DNA from: Ideonella sp. WA131b
GTDB taxonomy: Bacteria > Pseudomonadota > Gammaproteobacteria > Burkholderiales > Burkholderiaceae_C
Length of the DNA: 64,000 bases
Assembly: GCA_023657425.1 (NCBI GenBank)
Contig: JAGTJW010000003.1
Coordinates: forward strand, 544,560 to 608,559
Reading direction: 5' to 3'
Shown here: piece after piece, positions 18,908 to 28,300 of the stretch
How positions within the stretch are numbered: position 1 is the stretch's first letter
Layout: every line of letters starts with the position of its first letter
Position numbers and translations under genes: made by a program
Notes under the pieces: model-generated
What the model was told of the DNA's origin: nothing
The model's database searches: none
What the model saw: the letters and a program-made list of their open reading frames with translations, nothing else

Positions 18908-19217
18908 GCCGGGGATGCTGCGCGTCGAGGTGGTCTACGCGCCAGCGCCGCGGACGGTGCACCCGGTGACGCTGCGGCTGCCCGCCGGCAGCACCGTGGC
19001 CGAGGCGGTGCAGGCCAGCGCGCTGCTGGCCAGGCACGGGCGGCAGGGCCCGGATGGCCTCGTGACTGCGGTGTGGGGCCGGGTCGTCGAGCCGGCGACG
19101 GTGCTGCGCGACCTCGATCGTGTCGAGCTGCTGCGCCCTTTGCAGGTGGACCCGAAAGAGGCCCGACGCCTGCGCTATCGAAGCCAGGCTGAACGCACCG
19201 GGGCGCGGCGCCGCTGA
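18894..19217 (+). CDS. rnfH: RnfH family (RatB/PasI-like) small protein
   Basis: A 107-residue protein of ubiquitin-like fold. LRVEVVYAPAPRTVHPVTLR, GSTVAEAVQAS and the ELLRPLQVDPKEARRLRYR block are characteristic of RnfH/RatB. The start lies inside the end of ratA in another frame, so the pair is coupled. Its function is poorly defined; pairing with ratA gave it the name of an antitoxin-like partner. Confidence 0.88.
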   Translation: MAAAEPGMLRVEVVYAPAPRTVHPVTLRLPAGSTVAEAVQASALLARHGRQGPDGLVTAVWGRVVEPATVLRDLDRVELLRPLQVDPKEARRLRYRSQAERTGARRR

Positions 19218-19231
19218 GCGTCGCGCCGGGC

Positions 19232-19250
19232 GGGATTCCTATAATCCCGT
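19232..19250 (+). promoter_or_regulatory. guaB promoter -10 box inside a dyad
   Basis: A perfect TATAAT lies at 19240-19245, 30 bases before the guaB ATG. It overlaps a 7-bp inverted repeat, CGGGATT (19231-19237) and AATCCCG (19243-19249). No good -35 box is found at the expected distance. The dyad could be an operator or chance. Confidence 0.5.
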
Positions 19251-19274
19251 TTTGCGTCCGGAGCCCATCTGCCC

Positions 19275-20747
<1,473 letters not shown>

Positions 20748-20796
20748 GCCCGCGGCGGTCGCGAGCAGCGCGCAGGGGGCGCGGCAACCAGCCGCC

Positions 20797-22014
20797 ATGC
20801 GCTTCATCATGCTGGTGGTGTTGTTGGACATGATGGCGGTGGGCCTGATCGTGCCGGTGCTGCCGGCCTGGGTGGGCCAGTTCACCAGCGGCCCCGACGA
20901 ACAGGCCGCGGCCTACAGCCTGGTGACCTTCTCGTTCGCGCTGGCCAGCTTCATCGGCGCGCCGCTGCTGGGCGCGCTGTCCGACCGCTACGGCCGCCGG
21001 CCCGTGCTGCTGCTGGGCTTTTGCGGTCTGGCCGTCAACTTCTTCTGGACGGCCGCGGCCACCACGCTGTGGATGCTGGTGGCCTCGCGCGTCGTCGGCG
21101 GCGGCATGCAGGCCAACGCCGCGGTGGCCAACGCCTACGTGGCCGACATCACCCCGCCGGAGGAGCGCGCGCGCCGCTTCGGGCTGCTGGGCGCGATGTT
21201 CGGGCTGGGCTTCATCCTGGGCCCTGCGCTGGGTGGCATCCTGGGGGCGATCGACCTTCGCCTGCCGTTCGTGGTGGCCGGCGTGCTGGCGCTGGCCAAT
21301 CTGGTGTACGGGTACTTCGTGCTGCCGGAGTCGCTGCCCGCCAAGCGCCGTGCGCCGCTGGACTGGAAGCGCGCCAACCCCATCACTGCGCTGAAGGCGC
21401 TGGCGCAGATCAAGGGCGTGGGCCTGCTGGTGGTGGTGCTGTGTGCGGGCTTCCTGGCGCAGTTCATCCTGTACACCACGTGGGTGCTCTACAACACCTT
21501 CAAGTTTGGCTGGGGGCCGGCGCAGAACGGCTGGTCACTGTTCGCGGTGGGCATCGTGTCGGCTTTCGTGCAGGGGGTGCTGCTGTCGCGGCTGCTCAAG
21601 CGCTTCACGCCGCAGCGGCTGGCGCTGATGGGCATGGCCTCGTCGACGTTGGCCTTCGCGCTGTGGGGCCTGGCCACCGAGGGCTGGATGGTCTACGCCG
21701 TGATCTTCGCCAACCTGTTGGGCGGCGTTGTCGCGGCGTCGTTGCAGAGCGTGATCTCCGGCGCCGCCGGTGTCGACGAGCAGGGCCGCACGATGGGCGC
21801 CGTCAGCTCGCTGTCGAGTTTGATGGCGGTGATCGCGCCGCTGATCGGGCCGCCGCTGCTGGCCGTGGTCTCGCACCTGCCCCAGGGCGACTGGCGCATC
21901 GGCGCGCCGCTGTTTGTGTGCGCCGCGCTGCAGGCCGTGGCGCTGGCCCTGGCCTGGTGGCACTTCCGCGGCCGCCACGCGCTCCCAGCCGCAAACCCAC
22001 CGCCCGCGGTGTAG
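20797..22014 (+). CDS. MFS transporter (DHA1/TetA-like exporter)
   Basis: A 405-residue protein with about 12 hydrophobic segments. Motif A of drug exporters is present ([17 protein letters not shown], residues about 65-80), and motif C-like glycines occur in [15 protein letters not shown], as in TetA relatives. The substrate is unknown; the place between guaB and guaA suggests purine-related export, but this is only inference. The frame is open further upstream to a GTG at 20736 that overlaps the end of guaB, so the N-terminus could be 20 residues longer; the ATG at 20797 directly before the first membrane helix was chosen. Confidence 0.85.
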   Translation: MRFIMLVVLLDMMAVGLIVPVLPAWVGQFTSGPDEQAAAYSLVTFSFALASFIGAPLLGALSDRYGRRPVLLLGFCGLAVNFFWTAAATTLWMLVASRVVGGGMQANAAVANAYVADITPPEERARRFGLLGAMFGLGFILGPALGGILGAIDLRLPFVVAGVLALANLVYGYFVLPESLPAKRRAPLDWKRANPITALKALAQIKGVGLLVVVLCAGFLAQFILYTTWVLYNTFKFGWGPAQNGWSLFAVGIVSAFVQGVLLSRLLKRFTPQRLALMGMASSTLAFALWGLATEGWMVYAVIFANLLGGVVAASLQSVISGAAGVDEQGRTMGAVSSLSSLMAVIAPLIGPPLLAVVSHLPQGDWRIGAPLFVCAALQAVALALAWWHFRGRHALPAANPPPAV

Positions 22015-22019
22015 CCACC

Positions 22020-23606
22020 ATGAACCACGACAAGATCCTCATCCTCGACTTCGGCTCGCAGGTCACGCAGCTCATTGCGCGGCGCATTCGCGAAGCGCAT
22101 GTCTATTGCGAGATCCACCCGAGCGATGTTTCCGACGCGTTCGTGCGCGGTTTCGGCGCGCGGGGCATCGTGCTCTCCGGCAGCCACGCCAGCACCTATG
22201 AGGCCGAAGAGCTGCGCGCCCCGCAGGCCGTGTGGGACAGCGGTGTCCCCGTGCTTGGCATCTGCTATGGCATGCAGACCATGGCCGCGCAATTGGGCGG
22301 CACGGTCGAGTGGAGCGACCACCGCGAGTTCGGCTACGCCGAGCTTCGTGCGCGGGGTCACACGAAGCTGCTCGACGGCATCCAGGACTTCGCCACCGCT
22401 GAGGGCCACGGCATGCTCAAGGTGTGGATGAGCCACGGCGACAAGGTCACGGCGCTGCCGCCCGGCTTTGCACTGATGGCCAGCACGCCCAGCTGCCCCA
22501 TCGCCGGCATGGCCGACGAGGCCCGCGGCTACTACGGCGTGCAGTTCCACCCCGAGGTGACACACACGGTTCAGGGCCGCGCCTTGCTCGAGCGCTTCGT
22601 GCTCGGCATCTGCGGCGCCCGGCCCGACTGGGTGATGCGCGACCACATCGAGGAGGCCGTGCAGGCCATCCGCGCGCAGGTGGGCGCTGAAGAGGTGATC
22701 CTGGGCCTGAGCGGCGGCGTCGACAGCAGCGTGGCCGCGGCGCTGATCCACCGTGCCATCGGCGAGCAGCTCACCTGCGTGTTCGTTGACCACGGCCTTC
22801 TGCGCCTCAATGAGGCGCAGGGGGTGATGGACATGTTCGTCGGCCGGCTGCATGCCAAGGTGGTGCACGTCGACGCCAGCGCCCAGTTCCTCGGCCACCT
22901 CAAGGGCGTGACCGACCCCGAGGCCAAGCGCAAGATCATCGGCCGTGAGTTCGTCGAGGTCTTCCAGGCCGAGGCGAAGAAGTTGCAGAACGCGAAGTGG
23001 CTGGCCCAAGGGACGATCTACCCGGATGTCATCGAAAGCGGCGGCGCCAAGACCAAGAAGGCCACCTCCATCAAGAGCCACCACAATGTGGGCGGGCTGC
23101 CCGAGACGCTGGGTCTGAAGCTGCTGGAGCCGCTGCGCGACCTGTTCAAGGACGAGGTGCGCGAGCTCGGCGTGGCCCTGGGGCTGCCGCCCGAGATGGT
23201 CTACCGCCACCCGTTCCCGGGCCCCGGGCTGGGCGTGCGCATCCTGGGCGAGGTCAGGCCCGAGCACGCTGCGCTGCTGCAGCGCGCCGACGCCATCTTC
23301 ATCGACGAGTTGCGCGCCACCATCGACCCGGCCACCGGCAAGAGCTGGTACGAGCTCACCAGCCAGGCCTTTGCCGTCTTCCTGCCCGTCAAGAGTGTGG
23401 GCGTCATGGGCGATGGCCGCACCTACGAGCACGTGGTGGCGCTGCGCGCCGTGCAGACCAGCGACTTCATGACCGCCGACTGGGCCGAGCTGCCGTACGC
23501 GCTGCTCAAGAAGGTGTCGAGCCGCATCATCAACGAGGTGCGTGGCATCAACCGGGTGGTCTACGACGTCAGCAGCAAGCCCCCGGCGACCATCGAGTGG
23601 GAATGA
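22020..23606 (+). CDS. guaA: GMP synthase (glutamine-hydrolysing)
   Basis: A 528-residue enzyme converting XMP to GMP. The class I glutamine amidotransferase domain has [18 protein letters not shown], the nucleophile in [10 protein letters not shown] and the His-Glu pair in [10 protein letters not shown]; the ATP pyrophosphatase domain has the P-loop [15 protein letters not shown]; the C-terminal dimer domain ends in PPATIEWE. The ATG follows the MFS stop closely. The integrase island begins immediately after its stop codon, a known integration position; the gene stays complete. Confidence 0.97.
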   Translation: MNHDKILILDFGSQVTQLIARRIREAHVYCEIHPSDVSDAFVRGFGARGIVLSGSHASTYEAEELRAPQAVWDSGVPVLGICYGMQTMAAQLGGTVEWSDHREFGYAELRARGHTKLLDGIQDFATAEGHGMLKVWMSHGDKVTALPPGFALMASTPSCPIAGMADEARGYYGVQFHPEVTHTVQGRALLERFVLGICGARPDWVMRDHIEEAVQAIRAQVGAEEVILGLSGGVDSSVAAALIHRAIGEQLTCVFVDHGLLRLNEAQGVMDMFVGRLHAKVVHVDASAQFLGHLKGVTDPEAKRKIIGREFVEVFQAEAKKLQNAKWLAQGTIYPDVIESGGAKTKKATSIKSHHNVGGLPETLGLKLLEPLRDLFKDEVRELGVALGLPPEMVYRHPFPGPGLGVRILGEVRPEHAALLQRADAIFIDELRATIDPATGKSWYELTSQAFAVFLPVKSVGVMGDGRTYEHVVALRAVQTSDFMTADWAELPYALLKKVSSRIINEVRGINRVVYDVSSKPPATIEWE

Positions 23607-23903
23607 TTCGGCGTCTTTCAGCGTCTATCGATATCTATCGCAAATAGATGCTAAGTGCTTGTCCCGTATAGAAAAAGTCTGTCGAGATCTATCGAGATCT
23701 ATCGGGGGGATGCCTTCCAGTTTGACGGTAAATCTGACGGTAAAAATCTGGCGCGAACATCCTCCAAAATTTTTACCGTCAGCGCTAAAAGGCTGTTGAC
23801 GGTAAAAAAATAGTCTGAAACTTTATATAGATCAACAACTTAGCGAAGTTATAGCGGCCAAGTCTTCGTGACGGTAAAATTTCTCCGAGAGGAGGGACTG
23901 CCG
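23607..23903. other. Probable attachment-site region with integrase arm-type repeats
   Basis: The 297 bases between guaA and the integrase gene are AT-rich compared with both sides. Two repeat sets are visible. Near the guaA end: GATATCTATCG (23630-23640) and two GAGATCTATCG copies (about 23683-23704). Further on, TGACGGTAAA occurs four times in direct orientation (23723, 23735, 23797, 23869) and once inverted (23770-23781). Such repeats usually bind the integrase or its excision factor. A second copy of the guaA end marking the other junction was not found in the window. Confidence 0.6.
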
Positions 23904-25163
23904 ATGCTGTCCGATGGCACGCTCAGGGGCATCAAGCCCCAAGCCACCACCTACAAGATCGCCGACCGGGACGGGATGTACGTGACCGTCTCCCCGAGAG
24001 GCACGATCACTTTTCGTCTCGACTACCGGCTCAACGGCCGGCGGGAGACGCTCACGATCGGCCGCTATGGGTCCAAGGACGGGATCTCGCTGCTCATGGC
24101 GCGCGAGCGCTGCATGGAAGCGCGCAAGGCGATCGCCGAAGGCCAATCCCCCAGCCAGGAAAAGCAGCGCGAGAAGCGCCGGATGTCCGAGGCCAAGACC
24201 TTCGACGAGTTCACCAAGCGCTGGCTCGAAGAAGCCAGGATGGCCGACAGCACCAAGTCGATGCGCAAGAGCATCATCGACCGGGACATCATGCCGGTGT
24301 TCGGCAATCGGGTGATGGCCGAGATCGGGCCGGAAGACCTGCGCAACCTTTGCGCCAAGGTCAAGGCGCGCGGCGCACCGGCGACCGCCGTGCACGTGCG
24401 CGACATCGTCAAGCAGGTGTTCGGTTTCGCGGCGCTGCATGGCGACAAGGCGCCGAATCCCGCGGACGAAGTCGGCCCCTCATCGATCGCCACCTTCGTG
24501 GCCAAGGACCGCGCGCTGTCGCCGTCCGAGATCCGCGTCATGCACCGGGTGCTGGACGCCACCGCGACCCTGCCGACCATCCGCCTGGCGCTGCGCCTGA
24601 TCCTGCTGACGCTCGTGCGCAAGAGCGAGCTGATCGAGGCCACCTGGGACGAGGTCGACTTCGAAAACGCCGTCTGGACGATTCCGAAGAGCCGCATGAA
24701 GGCCGGCAAGCCCCACAACGTCTACCTGTCGCAGCAGGCGCTCGACATCATGGTGGCGCTGCGCACCTGTGCGAGCGGCTCGAAGTTCCTGCTGCCCTCG
24801 CGCTACGACGCCGATCGCTGCATGTCGAAGGCTACCTTGAACCGGGTCACCCAGACCGTCGCGGAGCGAGCCAAGGAAGCGAAGCTCCCGCTGGAACCCT
24901 TCACCGTGCACGACCTGCGCCGCACCGGCTCGACCATCCTGAACGAGTTGGGCTTCAACAGCGACTGGATCGAGAAGTGCCTGGCGCACGAAGACGGGCG
25001 CTCATCGCGTGGCGTCTACAACAAGGCGGAATACGCAGAGCAGCGGCGTCACATGCTGCAGGAGTGGGCGGACATGATCGATGCCTGGGTGGCGGGGAAG
25101 TCGCATACGCCGACCTTGCTGCCGCCGACCATGAAGGTGGTGACTACGGCGGCGCCGATATGA
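23904..25163 (+). CDS. Tyrosine-type site-specific integrase (P4-like)
   Basis: A 419-residue recombinase. The ATG at 23904 is preceded by a strong ribosome-binding site (GAGGAGGG) 8 bases away; a GTG 36 bases upstream lies in the last TGACGGTAAA repeat and is less likely. The N-terminal DUF4102-like arm-binding domain (GMYVTVSPRGTITFRLDYRL), a SAM-like core-binding domain (residues about 105-190) and the catalytic domain are recognised. Catalytic residues: Arg in LTLVRKSELIEATWDE, HDLRRTGSTILNELG, the CLAHED histidine and the Tyr of GVYNKAEY. It probably inserted this region at the guaA 3' end. Confidence 0.93.
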   Translation: MLSDGTLRGIKPQATTYKIADRDGMYVTVSPRGTITFRLDYRLNGRRETLTIGRYGSKDGISLLMARERCMEARKAIAEGQSPSQEKQREKRRMSEAKTFDEFTKRWLEEARMADSTKSMRKSIIDRDIMPVFGNRVMAEIGPEDLRNLCAKVKARGAPATAVHVRDIVKQVFGFAALHGDKAPNPADEVGPSSIATFVAKDRALSPSEIRVMHRVLDATATLPTIRLALRLILLTLVRKSELIEATWDEVDFENAVWTIPKSRMKAGKPHNVYLSQQALDIMVALRTCASGSKFLLPSRYDADRCMSKATLNRVTQTVAERAKEAKLPLEPFTVHDLRRTGSTILNELGFNSDWIEKCLAHEDGRSSRGVYNKAEYAEQRRHMLQEWADMIDAWVAGKSHTPTLLPPTMKVVTTAAPI

Positions 25164-25319
25164 GCGGTTGCAACGCAACTCCTGCGATCGGGCGCTGCCA
25201 CGGCGTCTCCAGACTGAACGCGGCTCACTTGCGGAGCCCCAGTCTAGGCACAGAATCGGGCACATGCGGCCAGTCGGTTCCCAGGATGAGGGCTGCTCAA
25301 CTAATTCTTGAAGCGAGCG

Positions 25320-28300
25320 ATGCCGCAATCACCTGAACTCGCCGGCGGCGAGGGTTTCACTTTTGAGGGCGACGCGGCTGCTTTCTATCTCGCCGCACTG
25401 CTCGCCGAGGCATACGCACCCGGCATCGATGATCGAATCGTTGTCGGCGTGTCGGTCCAGCAGCGGGACTTCGGCGAACCGCTCGATGATGTGATCGTCG
25501 ACTTTGAAGACGCGGCAAAGAACCCCGCTCGCCTGAGCCTCCAGGTCAAGCGTTCGCTCACGATCAGCAAGGCGAAAACGAACACCGACTTTTGCGACAT
25601 CATCCGCGACAGTTGGGCCACGCTCGGGAAGCCTAACTTCCGCATCAAATCAGACCGCTACGGGGCAGCAGTTGGCACGGTCGCCCCTTCCAAAGCGCGG
25701 ACGCTTAAGACCCTTTGCGATTGGGCCCGTGAAAGCCTGACGGCTGCCCATTTCGACGCTCGCTTTGCACAGGGCGGTAGCGCGAGCGAAGACATCAAAA
25801 CTGTCAAGAACGATGTCGCCGCCCTGCTGGAAGAGGCGAAAGGGGCACCGTGCACGAGTGACGAAGTGCATCTGTTTCTTGCTCACTTCGTGCTCATCCA
25901 ATTCGACTTCCTTCGCGAAGGTGCCACCGATCCCCCTGACGCCATTAACCGCATCCGAGATTGCCTCGCACCCGATGACGCGGCCAAAGCGCCCCTCGTC
26001 TGGTCGCGGGTGGTTCAGCTAGCCCGCGCGTCGGCCGGCAAATCAGGCCACTTTGATCGAGCGCGGCTTGTGCGCTCTATCTCATCCGTCGCACGCCTTC
26101 GCGGCGCGACCTCTTGTCGCCTCGACCTCGACAAGTTGACGGCGCTCGCAAGGAGCTACGCGCATCTCATTCCGGACGATGTTGGCGGAACGAAGCTCGA
26201 CCGAACCTCACTCCTTGAGAGCATAGACGCCAAGCTCGCCAGGGCGCGTGTCGTCCAGGTCCGCGGTCTGCCAGGAAGCGGGAAATCAGTTGTGGTGAGG
26301 CGCGCAGTAGAGCGCGCGATAGAACTCGGTCCGATCCTCTTCCTCAAGGCCGAGCAGCTCGAGGGCACAAGCTGGATCAGCTACGCGACCTCTCAGGGTC
26401 TCTCGGGTGCTCCCCTGGAGCAGCTTCTCGTGGAGGTCGGGGCAGCCGGCAGCCCCATACTTTTCATCGATGCGATCGATCGCGTCGAGAAAGAACACCA
26501 GCCCATCATCCTCGACGTGATCCACGCCATAGTGGAGTCGCCCCTGCTTGATAACTGGCGCGTTGTCGTCTCACTTCGCGACACTGGCATTGAAGTGCTT
26601 CGCAATTGGCTGGGCAACTACCTTGATGCCTTGAAGGTCGAGACGCTTGGCGTTGATCAGTTGAGCGACGACGAGGCCGAGACGCTCGCAAAAGCCAAAC
26701 CGCACCTGAGGCCGCTTCTGTTTGGATCAGCAAGGGTGCAAGAAATCGTCCGACGCCCCTTTTTTGCGAAGGTGCTGAACCAGAGTTACGTGGCTGATCC
26801 CAGCGTCCCGACATTCGCTCCCCAGTCCGAGGTGGATCTGATCGAGAACTGGTGGCGTCGGGGCGGCTACAACGAGACTGGCCAAAGCGCGATTGAACGC
26901 CAGCGCGCATTGCTTGACTTGGCACGTGTTCGTGCGCGCCAGCTTAGCCAGCCGATTGGCATTAGCCAGCTCGCTTCGGTCGCACACATCGATGACCTAC
27001 GATCGGATGGCATTCTCCAGAATGCTCGCGAAGGGATCTCCGTCCGCTTCGCTCATGATATTTTCTTCGAATGGGCCTTCTTCCATGTCCTGGCCGAGCG
27101 CGGGGCCCAATGGATGGCAGAGATCAAGGCCAGCGGCGAGCCGCCGGCGGTCGCGCGCGTCGTAGAACTTGTCTCCCAATGGGAGTACGCGCAGGGAAAG
27201 GACTGGTCTGCGTATCTCGCCCAAACTGAAGGTTCGGACCTGAGGTCGCAGTGGCTGCGAGCGTGGCTGGTTGGCCCTCTCGGAACCGCGAGGTTCGAAG
27301 CTGATGAGAACCAGTTCGCAAGGGCCGTCTTTGCCGACGACTTTCGGCTTTTCAGGAAGGCACTCGTCTGGTTTCAGGCTGAGAAGACGTCCCCAAATCC
27401 GAACATCCTCGCTGGTGCGTTTCCACAGGAGCAACGCGAACGCTTCGCTGTTCTTCTCGGTTGGCCTTCCGACTTCGCCGCGTGGCGTCGGCTTATCGAC
27501 TTCATTCTGCGACGCATCTCGGACATTCCGGCGAGGCTCTATCCGGAGATCATCGCTATCTTCGAGGTCTGGCAGAACGCGCTAGCGGACTTTCGCAACC
27601 CAACGTCTCGCGCTCTTCTGGAGCAATGCGCAGCCTGGCTTACCGGCATCGACGCGATCAGCACCGCCGACGGCCCCGACGGGACCGTTGGGTACTGGGC
27701 GACGGTGCCAGACCTGGGTGCTTTCAGAAAGTCTCTGGGCCGGCTCATCCTCAGAGCATCGAGAGTCGAGCCGATCTTCGCGTCCGACTATTTGCAGCGG
27801 GTCACCAAATTCGAACGCATCCGTGACGATGTTTTCATTGACATCACCGCTTTCTCTCCCGTCCTTGCTCAATCGCTTCCCAAGTCAGTCGTCGAGCTCT
27901 CGCTGGCGTTCCTACGCGAGGAGCTTCCGAACGATCAAGTCGCCCGAGAAGAGCAGGAGCTTCGCAACGCAGCCGAGTGGCGAAGGGCCATTCTGGCCAA
28001 GCCGGAAGCAGAGCGTACGCGGCAAGAGCAAATGGCACTCTCGGGCGGGTTCCATCTGAGATCCATTGGCGACTTCAGTTACCACGACTGGGAAAGGCTA
28101 TCGATTCACGACGACCACCGAAGCTTCTGGCCTCCTTCGCCGCTTCGAGAGCCCTTTCACTCGCTCTTCCAATCATCGCCCGACGAGGGACTGCGACTCC
28201 TTCGGGAACTCTGCAACCACGCGATGACCGCGTGGCGACAGCTGCATCGTCACTCACGGGAGCGTGGCGGCACCCCCATACCGCTCGAACTGACGTTTCC

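Noticed and set aside
23677..23712. CRISPR-like reading of the GATCTATCG repeats
   Set aside because: Repeats are only about 11 bases, with no regular spacers and no cas genes; integrase site repeats explain them better.
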